The notes: generated by a model from the sequence alone, not told the origin. 64,000 nucleotides of DNA from Mangifera indica (GCF_011075055.1 NC_058147.1:12710001-12774000), one strand, 5' to 3'. Positions 26,201-37,160 are shown, counted from the first letter of the stretch. Numbers and translations are program-made.

Positions 26201-26574
26201 ATTAAATTTATGAGCCATGAATGATTCTCACCTTCGCTTGTAGCAACTCCGGCTATTCTATTATTCGAACTTAAGTCAAGAGACTCTAGCTGTTGGAAGG
26301 GAGAGAACAGAGAAAGGTTTAGATATTCCAAACGTCGTAAACCACCAAGATCAAGTTTAATCACTCTGCCTGTTTTATTATTGCACTCAACCCTTTCCCA
26401 TTCACAGCACTCAGAATTCTCCACCCAGTTCTCCAGATTGTTGAACTCAGAAGAAAGCAAGTGTTTAAGTTTCAAGAGAGCAAATCTCTCTTGCTCCCAA
26501 CAACCCTCACTGCACCACCCTTCTAATGACACCAACATCAATACTATGCACACCCATAACCATTTTGAATCCAT
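17242..26574 (-). CDS. Leucine-rich-repeat receptor-like protein, 12 exons, exon 7 interrupted by a MITE
   Basis: Exons on the minus strand: 26574-26232, 26091-25993, 25896-25759, 25668-25594, 25216-25079, 24260-24186, 23730-23403 (138 nt plus a MITE and its 9-nt duplication), 23243-23169, 23091-22936, 22848-22702, 19812-19669 and 19376-17242. All introns are GT-AG and all are phase 1. Without the MITE the exons sum to 3663 nt, or 1220 aa. The protein has a signal peptide (about 1-21), an LRRNT cap (CWEQERFALLKLK, later CCEWERVECN), LRRs throughout, an island-like gap (YDDLSYGFEDS) and a transmembrane helix at about 1169-1191. The short cytosolic tail carries YYFVVDNL, typical of plant RLPs of the AtRLP1/9/14/15/21 type. 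There is no kinase domain; such proteins sit in the plasma membrane and signal through partner kinases. The ligand is unknown. The MITE puts a stop in exon 7, so this allele is probably null unless exon 7 is skipped. Exons 3 to 8 arose by repeated exon-pair duplication. Confidence 0.9.
20495..20745 (+). pseudogene. Small coding-like relic inside RLP intron 11, unidentified
   Basis: On the plus strand, opposite to the host gene, an acceptor-like TTTTCAG is followed by a reading RGISYKDVSKVAGGLALRAA. After a stop and a shift comes VCAYWVERKCGYGVMCKFCN near 20650. The spacing of the C residues resembles a CCCH-type zinc finger, but I do not recognise the parent gene. It looks like a degraded gene fragment carried in by a transposon or retrocopy. 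No function is claimed. Confidence 0.3.
20934..21532. mobile_element. Mutator-like MITE with long terminal inverted repeats
   Basis: This 599-bp element begins GGCCAAAAGAACTATTTCCC, and the opposite end read on the minus strand is GGCCAAAGAGTTATTTCCC. The inverted similarity runs inward for more than 100 bp. A 9-bp target duplication with one mismatch flanks it (GTAATTTTT at 20925-20933, GTAATATTT at 21533-21541), which is the Mutator size. It lies in RLP intron 11 and belongs to the same family as the elements at 21711, 26813, 49416 and 57070. Confidence 0.85.
21711..22140. mobile_element. Mutator-like MITE, right end shortened
   Basis: It starts GCCAAATAACTATGTCCCAC and carries the inner family motif AAGGTTTGATGCAAAC. 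Near its right end the inverted counterpart GTTTGTATCAAACCTT is present but the last ~20 bp of the repeat are missing. A perfect 9-bp duplication TTAATTTCA lies at 21702-21710 and 22141-22149. It sits 170 bp from a sister element in the same RLP intron. Confidence 0.75.
23384..24260 (-). repeat. Duplicated RLP exon-pair unit, copy 2 (exons 6-7 and the intron between)
   Basis: The 75-nt exon 6, the intron after it and the 138-nt exon 7 match exon 4, its intron and exon 5 (25060-25668) in order and over most of their length, including non-coding sequence. Shared intron text includes GCTGATTATTCTAAGAATTT and TTCCTGATGAA. The MITE was added later to this copy only. Confidence 0.8.
23440..23620. 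mobile_element. 181-bp MITE inserted in RLP exon 7
   Basis: The inverted ends run from GAGCAATGCTATATGTACCC inward through a GTATAC core to ATGATAACAC, and are mirrored on the right (TGGGTACACATAATTTTATTG). A perfect 9-bp duplication ATTATTAAA (23431-23439 and 23621-23629) points to the Mutator superfamily. Removing the element and one duplication copy restores a 138-nt exon equal in length and frame to exons 3 and 5. In the host reading frame the second codon of the MITE is TAA. Confidence 0.92.
25060..25668 (-). repeat. Duplicated RLP exon-pair unit, copy 1 (exons 4-5 and the intron between)
   Basis: This segment holds the 75-nt exon 4 (25594-25668), the intron after it and the 138-nt exon 5 (25079-25216). 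It is the tandem partner of 23384-24260. Intron similarity shows a duplication of genomic DNA rather than convergence of LRR motifs. Confidence 0.8.
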
Positions 26575-26635
26575 CTTACTTGATTTATAATACCTATGCT
26601 CACTGCGACTTGAAAGATAGCTTATACTTTCACTC

Positions 26636-26646
26636 TATTTATATAA
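26636..26646 (-). promoter_or_regulatory. TATA box of the RLP gene
   Basis: On the minus strand TATATAAATAG lies about 62-72 bp upstream of the start codon at 26574. This predicts a short leader of about 30 nt. Confidence 0.65.
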
Positions 26647-26812
26647 GAAGCAGCTCCTTCTCTTTTGCTTCATAGAACCATTTTTTCCGTTAATTAAAAT
26701 TTTAAAAGGGTCCACCACATTATTTTCTGAGTGATGGGTTCATATACTAAGAAATTGCCGGGATTTCCAAGATAATACTTAAAAGAAAAATATGTTTCTA
26801 TACTAATTAATT

Positions 26813-29800
26813 AGAGAGAATAACTATTTTCCATCCGAATTATATCAAAATGACAAGTTTCCACCTTTAATGTTGAAAAACAATAAAATTTTTACTTTTA
26901 TCTAATTTTTTTCATCAACTTTAATAGTAAATATTTAAGTAATTTTATTTATTAAATTTTAACAATTAGATATAATTTAAAAAATCATGCATCTTCCATC
27001 CAATTCTCTCTCTCTTCTTTCTTTATAACCACTAATATTGAGTGTTAAGGCAAAATTTTCACTAGAGATAGCAATTCTCACTACTAGGCTCACTTGTAAG
27101 ATAATTGGTTGAAAATACTTACCTTTTATCTATGCAACTACTAATAATCAAAATGTAACACTCCTTTTCAGAAGCATCTTCTAGCGGTAATTATCTTGAA
27201 GTGACGTGTTATGTGTAAATAAATGTTTAAATTATAAACACTCATTTAATCTGTATGAATAAGTAATATCACATATTTACTGAAATTAAATAATTATGTC
27301 AAAGGGTATTCCAAAAGTGAATTTAGCAAATAAAATTAAATTAATGGTTTGGTGCTCTCTCTTTCTATTAAAGAGACAAATTGGTGAAGATGATTCATGA
27401 GAAGACGAAGACCAATGGACTTCCATGGTGTAACACCCACAGGTAATCCCAAAGGCATTTCAATTTTTTTCTCTAGTTTAAAATTTGGTGATTAATAATT
27501 TTCAAAGTTACACGCTAGTGTATGAAAGCACACATGGCCGTGTATGGTCAACAAAAACTTAAACTATCAAATTGTAATCACAGTGAAATAGGAAGTTGCT
27601 CTAGTTATACAACTTGATACACTACCGTGTATGACCTATACACACCCATGTATTGTGTGTTGGATTTAAAATAAAAATATGATAACCCTAATTCTCTCAC
27701 ATTATCATTCACAACCATGAAAAGCAAAGATTCTGAGAGAGAGAAGGAATAATTTCATCATCAGAGGAGTCGCCATCAATAATCAAAATCACTATAGCCA
27801 CGCAAGGAAAGTGTTTTCACTAGAATCCAAGTAAGTGGTGTGACTTCCCTTGTTTGATCATGAAATTTTAGAGTTTTATTGTTACACACATGATTTAGGG
27901 TTGTTTAGATATAATAATGATGATCTATATGATATGTTTGATTTAATATGCAATTGTAATGGGCATATGCTTGCCTAGCCTTTTGATTGTATAGATTTGA
28001 TGAAATTAAAGTTGACATACATATGAGCAGTAATGTGTTGTATGTTCTTACATGTCTGTGATGGATTTTAGTAGAGTAGGTGCGGAAGAGACTATTTGAT
28101 TTATGTGTATACATCCAAGAATCATATCAGCATGATTATGGTATGAATGTTATGTGTTTTGGCCTGATAATGCAATAATGCCTAGAAATGATTGTATATA
28201 AGTTGTAATGCATGTTTTCCAATATGTGTACCTGTTTAAGGCTCTTTAAAGATATGGTCAAAACTTGGTGGTATGGTTATAGTGCTTGTGTTATGTCTGT
28301 GTACTATAGAAACCCTTAAGACATGATTTTTAGATCGTGACACACGATCGTGTATGGCTCCATACACACTCGTGTGTTATTCCAAAAATTTTGAAAGTTT
28401 GAGATTTTCACGCTTGTTTTAAGGGAAGACGTGTGTGGCTAAAGACATATGGATCATTGTGCATAGGAGTGTGTCTAAGGCATCTCCCAATGAGTACTTG
28501 CTACCATGTGTTGAGTGACACATGTCCCGTGCATATGGGTTAGGAGGCACACAGGTATGGGTGGAGAAACAATTATTGTATACCCTTAGACAAAGACAAA
28601 AGATGATTATACCCCTAGGCTAAGTGCATAGATGGCAAGAGCTAAGCAAGAATAATAATGAACAATTAGAGAATGAAAAATTCAAGAAAGACTTAATGTA
28701 GGTGCCTGACTACGTGGTCGATGGCACAAGTTCATACCGAGTCAAATCTAGGTCAAAAGTTAACAACCTTAAGGCTATTGTCATATATTAGATAGTCACC
28801 AGCTATATGCATAAGTGACAGGAGTTGTGAAGGCAAATAGGGCTAGATACCCATAAGATGCATCATGCACTTAGCACAAAGGCATATAACCATCTAGTTT
28901 AGTTCAAGTGTGTACGGTAAAGATGTGACTGTTAGATATCCCTAACATGATTAACAGGATGCACCGCATATGTACCCCAAGTAGCAATCATATTTGGATG
29001 GTTAGTCAGTAGTGTTGATTAGCTTATGTGGTAAAGGAAGAAGTTACTTTTAGAAATTTCTTCGTGTAATTAGAGTGTTCCAATTGGTTAGCCCAATAAG
29101 TTGTTTGGCATGTGCACAAAACGTGATAATGGCTTTCACTAGGGCATCAAATATGCCAATTCCAACTTAGGTTTTCTTAGTTTTTGTGAATGATCCATGT
29201 TAAGGCACCAGGATGTCATAGTGTGACCATATTCAGTTTACGGATGGAATGCAAGTTTTAACATTAGTTTATTCTTATTAGTTTTGGGTGTCGAAAAGTC
29301 ACCACTTACTGAGATTTATTCAAGTATTCCCTTTCGTTTATTTTGTAGGTAAAAGTGAGTAGCAAGACAGATAGGGGATCTAACGGTTTAGCAAGTAGCT
29401 ATGAAGGAGAGGGGTGCTTGTGGCATTTCATTTTTATCAAACATATAACTATCATTCTTATTATTATTATTTTCAAACATAGTGAATACTTATGATTTAT
29501 ACAATTATTTTATATTAGAGATTTTCATATATTTATTATTTAATAAGTTTTGATTGATAAATTAATTATTTTTATTACATCACCTTTTGCACGCTTTATG
29601 AGCATGTTCATACATTAATGGTTTTAAATAGTTTAATCGTGCACGTCTCTTTAGGTCACATTCTCATCAAGGGTATATATTTGAAGAGAAGTGTTACACA
29701 TGGCCTTGGAGTTGATGAAGATAGAGATGGCGGCCATCATCAAATGAAGCATAGGTCAACGAAGTGCACAACCCATGCCTCGATTTGACAAATCTTTGGT

Positions 29801-30151
29801 TGTTGTTTATCAAGGAGAGCACTAAGAGGGAGAGAGAGAACTAGATAAGAAGATGGGTAGGAGGCCGAAGTCAGCCAATGATGGAGAAGGGAGAAAAAAA
29901 TACTCTATAAGGGAAAAGTGAAGTTTTCAAAATTTAAGGTTGGGAAAAAATTGTTAATTTTTAAAATTTTGGAGGGAAAAGGAGATAAAAATTTATTTTT
30001 TAATATTAAATATTAAATAATAATTATATCTTTTAAACTAACTGATTTTATTAATTTTAATAGCTAACAGATAGGTATTTAAATTTTTTAAACTTGGTGG
30101 ATGGAAATTTGGTAATGTGCTAAACCTTGGGTGGGAATAAGTTTTTTGGCC
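26813..30151. mobile_element. Mutator-like element of the GGCC...TTTCCC family, split by a solo LTR
   Basis: The left end (26813 onward: AATAACTATTTTCCATCC) and right end (30105-30151: AACCTTGGGTGGGAATAAG, then GGCC) are diverged inverted copies of the family terminus. A 9-bp duplication with two mismatches flanks them (TAATTAATT at 26804-26812, TAATGGATT at 30152-30160). A solo LTR at 27429-29698 interrupts the middle. Without it the element is about 1.06 kb. No transposase reading was found. Confidence 0.65.
27429..29698. mobile_element. Solo LTR, 2270 bp, probably Gypsy
   Basis: It begins TGTAACACCC and ends GTGTTACA, and is flanked by a perfect 5-bp duplication CATGG (27424-27428 and 29699-29703). 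There is no PBS, gag or pol and no second LTR, so intra-element recombination has left one LTR. It contains an acceptor-like TTTTGTAGGTAAAAG near 29337 and a downstream GGCATTTC module shared with other LTRs in the window. It lies inside a Mutator-like element and is younger than it. Confidence 0.9.
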
Positions 30152-30160
30152 TAATGGATT

Positions 30161-30710
30161 GCACTAGAAACTTCTCCTTTTATTTTTCTTTTTTTCTCAC
30201 TCATATAGTCTTACATCTCCTCTCTGAACTTGTGAGAGTTGTGATCAAATTGCATTGGAAAAAAAAAATCAAATTCTGAATTTACGATGAACTTCATCTA
30301 ACTTTGTTGAACTCAAATTAGCTCTACAAATTTCATAGTGAGTTTTTATTTGTAAAATAAATTTCTTCCTTAATTATAGATTTAATATTTAGTTTAGATA
30401 ACTTACTCACAACGTACAAAAAAAATTTACTATTAGTAGAGAGATAAATTTTGAGAGAAAAAACAAGAGAAAAATAATAATTACAGTATGAAATAATAAA
30501 ATAATAGCAAAATTATTTTGTTGATTAAATATTTGCGCCTAAGTAACTTATCCCAAACTTCATTAGGGAAAGTTTAACCATCCCCAATTTATAGAAATTA
30601 ATTTTCTAATTTCAAAAAAACGCTTTCCGAAAAATTCAATTTTTTTCTTCTTGATTTTATTTTCAACAATAAGGGATATTAAAGGATCTATTTTGTCCAT
30701 CCTTATCAGT
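30161..30710. other. AT-rich spacer, no gene seen
   Basis: There are poly-T and poly-A tracts and no convincing coding frame. A 64-codon frame starting at 30651 runs into the duplicated segment described next and has no recognisable features. Confidence 0.4.
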
Positions 30711-30906
30711 CTATGTTTACTTAATGTTCAAGCTATATTTATTTTCCAAGTCAATTTAATGAGTAGACAACGCAAGTGGGGACTTTTGTTCGTATCAACA
30801 ACCATTGACTTGACTCTAACTTTGGAAAATGCAAAGGTTAATTAATTTCTATAATGCACAACCATGACTTGTCTTTTGTTAAAATCAAGAGACATTTCCT
30901 TGAAAC
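30711..30906. repeat. Duplicated segment, copy A left half
   Basis: This stretch matches 42835-43035. Both contain TCAAGCTATATTTATTTTCC-like text, the phrase GAGTAGACAA, a doublet of TTGAC (W-box-like) motifs, and AACCATGACTTGTCTTT. The similarity is interrupted at 30906 by a Copia insertion and resumes at 40561. Confidence 0.85.
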
Positions 30907-31167
30907 TGTTATGTACGAGGAATTTTTCCACCATATGAGAGACTTTGACTAAAAAATTAATGTGAACACATTATATGCCTTAGAAATTAACTTTAAAAAA
31001 TGACCCTTTTTTTGACTAAAGGGCGGCAATAATTTATATGAATACCCCCTACCTCTCTCCATTAAAAGAAAAAAAAGATATGTATAGATTGATTCACTTT
31101 TAAAAGCCTTTCATCTTTTCTTCATCTTTCTTTCAATTTTTTTCCCAATTATATAAAATTTATAACA
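30907..31167 (+). repeat. 5' LTR of second Copia element
   Basis: TGTTATGTAC...TTTATAACA, preceded by the target duplication GAAAC. It is longer than the 3' LTR because the latter lost about 60 bp around the CTCCATTAAAAG segment. Confidence 0.88.
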
Positions 31168-31323
31168 CGTTATCAATACTATCAGTTCAGGTATATTTTA
31201 ATATTTATTACTTTTCAATTATGTTATTATTTTATTTGTATATTATAAATACAGATATCTTAATTATGATATTATCCTATTTATAAAATACAAACTATAG
31301 ATATTTTAATTTCTCATATTCTG

Positions 31324-32550
31324 AAGGATCGAATGGCCTAAGAGGGGGGATGAATTAGACAACTTAAAACAATCTTTACCGAATTAGAGAATTAAACTAA
31401 TTTATTCAAATCAATGAATGTTACATATTTTTAATGTAAATTATGAGAATAACAAGAATATTTCAAATAATCAATACAATTAAAAGAACATAACACAAGG
31501 TATAAATTTAACGGAAGAAAAAATCAAACACGCTATATATAGTGGTTTGGCACAACCTGGCCTATGTCCACTCCTCAAAGCTATCTTCTTTCGAGTATTC
31601 CACTAATCCTTGGTTGACAAAAACTTAACTAAGTTTTTCTTCATAACAAAATAGCTTCTAAGGTGCTATTAACCTTTACAAATGTTAGAACTCAATTTCT
31701 CTTACTCAAAAATTTTCTAATCTCTCCAAGAGTGAACCTCACTCTTTTATAGTATGAATTTGAAATATGATCTGTCTCAAAGAGTGTATATGAAATATTA
31801 AGCTTAGTACAACCCAATGAAAATTAAATTACAAAGTATATGAGCAAGGGTTTTGATTAGAGAAGAGAATTTGTAAGTGAATAGCTCAAAACTAATTTGC
31901 TCTCAAATATGTGAAAGTTCTTGGTGGCAAAAGTCCTTTACAAATGAATTTGATTATGTTTATATAGGGAAGAATAAGGGAAGTTATCGTTATGCATAAA
32001 AACTAGTCAGAAAACATAAAATTCGATCGATAGAATGTAATTTGGTCAATTAAATGTGACATGACACTCCCATGGTGCCTACGTGGCATTAGTCGTTAGA
32101 AAATTCAAACCAAAATTCGGTGGACCGGATTTAATTCGATCAACCAAATTTTTAAAAGCCAAAATGCATGGCTTCTAGATAATTCGAAAGCTGCCATTGA
32201 AGAATTCAGTTGGTCAAATTTGGTCAACCAAATTCTATTACATTTTACCACTTAAATTTTTGAAAACTTACATTTACCCCCCTAAACCTTTGAAAAGTGA
32301 CAATTTAACCCATATTTTAAATTTTTTTCAAAACCAACTGTGAGATATGAAAATGTAGTTCACAAAATTTCATCATTTTAAATGAGTTAATAAACTTTGA
32401 TAAAAAATTGACTTAACCCAAAATGTGAAAGATATGAAATAAGTTTTCAAGTGAGCTATCACATGCAAATAAATATTCTAATCAAAACGAATGCTCCAAA
32501 TTACAAACATATCTACCTAAACTTGAGTTTTTCTTCAAATCTTCAAGAAT
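31324..32550. repeat. Unclassified plant interspersed repeat (AAGAGGGGGG...TGAATTAG type)
   Basis: It opens with GGCCTAAGAGGGGGGATGAA and continues with text such as TTTGGCACAACCTGGCC and TGTCCACTCCTC. I recall this as a very common plant dispersed repeat of uncertain class. No target duplication was resolved. The right boundary is placed near a TA microsatellite (about 32551-32575). Confidence 0.4.
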
Positions 32551-34476
32551 TCTTCTTATATATATATATATATATGTGGGCTTAAAGTCTCAAGTTTTAT
32601 CAAAATATTTATTTTATAATAACTATATCCCATTTGCAACCTAAAGTTCACATAAATTATGAAAAATATGGACTTGAAATCTAAAATATAATCAGAATAC
32701 ATATTATAATATTCTGAAAACTAATTACAAAATCAGAAGTTTTATAAATATGAGATAATATATAAACTTGAAGTTACCAAAAAGTAATTCCAATATTTCT
32801 ACTATAAAATCAGTTGTTTTGTATAATATTTGAACCTAAAGTTTCAAAGATTAACTCATATATAATGTCTATAAAACCAGAAATCTTGTAAATATGATAA
32901 TATATGAACCTAAAATTCCTAAAATTGGATTAATGATATTAAATGGGTTTTCACACAATTCTCCGCCTAGAATACATGAGCCTTGAAAAATTGAGTAAAT
33001 AAAATGTCCCAAAAGGACATATACAAGACTACTATTTTTTTGACGTTACATCCTCGAAGGATTACAAGCCGAATATGTGGATATAATCCATTAGATTTAT
33101 GGAGAAATTTGAAAGATAAATTTGAACATCATATTTAATAATAATCGTAATGGCTCTGTAATTTAGTAAAACTCTACAATGTTTAGAATTTTTTCCTGAT
33201 TGAGATAATGTGGAAGAGAAAATATCTTCCACCTTTTATTTTTTTTTATAATAATATGCTCTTGTAGTAGCAATATTGGAAAAAAAAATTCTAAATTAAT
33301 ATTTTCTTGTTAACGAAAAAACCATTAAACTTGCCCTACAAGTTTTGCATTGTTCCCTAAAGTGAACGCAATTACCAAAAGTAGTTACCATGAGCATGAG
33401 TAAGATCATAGATGAAATAATTTTTTATCTGAAGATGGTTCTAATAGAAAATCTCAGTCATACCATCAGAAGTGGACTAAAACTGAAACAAAATAAAAAA
33501 ATAATGTAGAGTAAACCACAAAACAATAGATAAGGATGTAAATGTCATTGGTTGTATACCTGTAGTACACACAAACATTAGGTAGATCTACATTAAGCAT
33601 CTATAAGAATTAAATTTGTTAATGATTTAAATTTTGTTGATCTAATTAATTTTGATATTTCAAAACTTCTTTCAAGAATGAAAATATAGGTCACTTGAAT
33701 AGTGACATGAATGCTCAAGATTTTTATAATTAAAATCCATCATATTAATTATTTTGAAGTCATGAATATTATTTTTGTATTCTATTATCATGTTCTCCTT
33801 CTTTTCAATATTTTGTGTATATTATAACTAACATAATTTTTAAATAAAAGAATATAAACTCCAAAATTGAAGCATTGACTTCAAAAGCTGATGATAAAGA
33901 CATGTGTTTAGTGGATAGTGCAACAATGCGCACAATTCTTAAGTAAAAGAAATTTTTCTTAACTTTTGCATCAATTGAAGCTAAAATAAATACTATATCA
34001 GGATCAATAAATTTAATTGAAGCCTCCAAAAGAGGCACAATTTTGTTAAAAAATGAGACCAAATTAAGCATCAATGATGCATTATATTAAAGTAGATCTA
34101 AAAAAAATCTACTTAGTTTTAAAAATATAAGAAATAATGGTTATCACATTAAAACTATAAGTAAATATTGTGTAGACTTCATCTGTATAATCGGTAATGC
34201 CTCTAGAAGGAGGTTTATACTAGAAAAATTGTCTACTTTATTATCTGGATTATATATACAATCATAAAGCAATAGAAACTTACGCAGTATCAAACCAAAA
34301 GTTCTCTAATCCAAAACCCTTTATGCTTTGGCACGACCATCTAAGTCATTCAGGTTCTATAATGTTATGTAGAATTATTAAACATTCACATGAACATACA
34401 TTAAAGAATCATAAAATTTTATAGTCTAGTGAAAAATTCTGTAACACCTATACACAAGGCAAATTGGTAATTAGAT

Positions 34477-37160
34477 TGTGACACCCCTAGGCAAATCCCA
34501 CATCGGCAAGCTTGTGGCGAGTGAAGTGCTATATATGAGTAAGGTCCCCATTACCAGGCATGACGCGTCCTAGGCTCTAAGTGTTGGCGGCAAAGACCAC
34601 AGGCCTAGGAACAAAACCCCAAAAAGGTTGGGTCGTAAGGGGACAATATCATGCCATTTGAGTGATGGCCCACTCATTTCCCTGCATGACACATTTTAAA
34701 GTCGTGCGGGCTAAGGGTTGCCCAAAGCGGACAATATCATGCAGGAGGGCAAGGGCCCAAAGTGTTGGTATCAGAGCCTGACCCAAGCCGCTGAAGGATA
34801 GTGGGGCAAACCTCAGTGAGGACGCTGAGTCCCATAAGGGGGGTGTATATGACACCCCTAGGCAAATCCCATATCGGCAAGCTTGTGGTGAGTTAAGTGC
34901 TATATATGAGTAAGGCCCCCATTAGCAGGCATGATGCGTCCTGGGCTCTAAGTGTTGGTGGTAAAGATCGTAGGCCCAGGAACAAAACCCTAAAAAGGTT
35001 GGGCCGTAAGGGGACAATATCATGCTAGTTGAGTGAGGACCCACTTGTTTCCTTGCATGACCCGTTTTGGGCTGTAAGTGTTGGCAGCAAAGACTGTAGG
35101 CCCAAGAACAAAACCTCGAAAAGGCTGGGCCATAAGGGGACAATATCATGCCAGTTGAGTGAGGGTCCACTCGTTTCCCTACATGATGTGTTTTAAAGCC
35201 GTACAGGCCAAGGGTTGCCCAAAGCGAACAATATCATATAGGGGGGCAATGGCCTAAAGTGTTGGTATCAGAGCCCGACCTAAGCCGCTAAGGGATGGTG
35301 GGGCAAACCTCAGTGAGGACGCTGAGTCCTGTAAGGGGGGTGTATGTGACACCCCTAGGCAAATCCCACATCGGCAAGCTTGTGACGAGTGAAGTGCTAT
35401 ATATGAGTAAGGTTCCTATTACCAGGCATGACGGGTCCTGGGCTCTAAGTGTTGGCAGCAAAGACTGCAGGCCCAGGAACAAAACCCCAAAAAGGCTAGG
35501 CCGTAAGGGGACAATATCATACCAGATGAGTGAAGGCCTACTCGTTTCCCTGCATGACGCGTCCTAGGCTCTAAGTGTTGGCGACAAAGACCGCAGACCC
35601 AGGAATAAAACCCCAAAAAGGCTGGGCCATAAGGGGATAATATCATGCTAGTTGAGTGAGGGCCTACTCATTTCCCTACATGACGCGTTTTAAAGCCATG
35701 CGGGTCAAGGGTTGCCCAAAGCGGACAATATCATGTAGTGGGGCAAGGGCCCAAAGTGTTGGTATCAGAGCTCGACCCAAGCCGCTGAGGAATGGTGGGG
35801 CAAACCTCAACGAGGACATTGAGTCCCGTAAAGGGGGGTGTATGTGACACCCCTAGGCAAATCCCACATCGGCAAGCTTGTGGCAAGTGAAGTGCTATAT
35901 ATGAGTAAGGCCCCCATTACCAAGCATGACGTGTCCTGGGCTCTAAGTGTTGGCGGCAAAAACCGCAGGCCCAAGAACAAATCCCCGAAAAGGCTGGGCG
36001 TAAAGGGACAATATCATGCCAATTGAGTGAGGGCCTACTCGTTTCCCTGCATGACACGTTTTAAAGCCGTGCGGGCCAAGGGTTACCTAAAGCGGACAAT
36101 ATCATACAAGGGGCAAGGGCCCAAAGTGTTAGCATCAGAGCCCAGCCCACAGCCTTTGAGCGATGGTGGGGCAAACCTTAGTATGGACACTGAGTCCCGT
36201 AAGGGGGGGTGAATGTGAGACCCTTAGGCAAATCCCACATCGACAAGCTGATAGGTAGTCGCTGGGTAGATAAGCAGCAAGCTCCCAGAACTCAGAAGAT
36301 GTGTTTTAAAGCCGTGTGGGCCAAGGGTTACCCAAAGCAGACAATATCATGCAGGGGGCAAGGGCCCAAAGTGTGACACTTTAGGCCCTTGCCCCCTGCA
36401 TGATATTGTCCGCTTTGGGCAACCCTTGGCCCGTATGACTTTAAAACACGTCATGCAGGGAAACGCGTAGGCCCTCACTCAATTGGCATGATATTGTCCC
36501 CTTACTGTCCAACCTTTTCGGGGTTTTGTTCTTGAGCCTGCAATCTTTGCTGCCAACACTTAGAGCCCAAGACACATCATGCCTGGTAACGGGGGCCTTA
36601 CTTATATATAGCACTTCACTCGCCACAAGCTTGCCGATGTGGGATTTGCCTAGGGGTGTCACATACACCCCCTCTTACGGGACTCAGCGTCCTCGCTGAG
36701 GTTTGCCCCACCATCCCTCAGTGGCTTGGGTCGGGCTCTGATACCAACACTTTAGGCCCTTGCCCCCCTACATGATATTGTCCGCTTTGGCAACCCTTGG
36801 CTCGCATGGCTTTAAAACGTGTCATGCAGGGAAACGAGTAGGCCCTCACTCAACTGGCATGATATTATCCTCTTACGGCCCAGCCTTTTCGGGGTTTTGT
36901 TTCTGGGCCTGCGATCTTTGCCGCCAACACTTAGAGCCTAGGACGCGTCATGCAGGGAATCGAGTGGGCCCTCACTCAACTGGCATGATATTATCCCCTT
37001 ACGAACCAGCCTTTTCGGTGTTTTTTTCCTGGGCCTGCGGTCTTTGCCGCCAACACTTAGAGCTCAGGATGCGTCATGCCTGGTAATAGGGGCCTTACTC
37101 ATATATAGCACTTCACTCACCACAAGCTTGCCAATGTGGGATTCGCCTAGGGGTGTCACA
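34477..37160. mobile_element. Composite array of seven TRIM-like LTRs: five forward, two inverted
   Basis: LTR-like units begin TGTGACACCCCTAGGC. Forward units: 34477-34765 (289 bp), 34848-35262 (415), 35345-35759 (415), 35843-36129 (287) and a rearranged 36214-36374. Inverted units: 36376-36663 (288) and 36747-37160 (414). Spacers are 82-84 bp. Each starts with a PBS (TGGTATCAGAGCC or a variant) and ends with a purine tract GTAAGGGGGG, the layout of a terminal-repeat retrotransposon in miniature. Long units differ from short ones by an extra copy of a ~126-bp subrepeat. No coding capacity is seen. The array interrupts the Copia pre-integrase codons exactly, with a 5-bp duplication TAGAT/TAGAC (34472-34476, 37161-37165) that has one mismatch. 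Confidence 0.82.
36214..36374 (+). repeat. Rearranged fifth forward TRIM-like unit at the inversion junction
   Basis: It starts TGTGAGACCCTTAGGC, then contains about 50 bp of sequence absent from the other units (about 36249-36299), and ends in the usual AAAGTGT. It meets the inverted unit in AAAGTGTGACACTTT, a near-palindromic head-to-head join. Confidence 0.75.

Noticed and set aside
33805..34074. 89-codon minus-strand frame
   Set aside because: The plus strand here reads the Copia protease region (TISGSINLIEASKRGT), so the minus frame is a shadow.
34477..36374. Regularly spaced direct repeats that could suggest a CRISPR-like or satellite array
   Set aside because: Units are 370-500 bp with PBS and polypurine features, in a plant genome. 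They fit LTRs of a miniature retrotransposon.
35288..37086. Several 60-108 codon frames with repeated peptide phrases
   Set aside because: They are translations of the tandem TRIM-like LTR units; the repetition comes from the repeat DNA, not a repeat protein.
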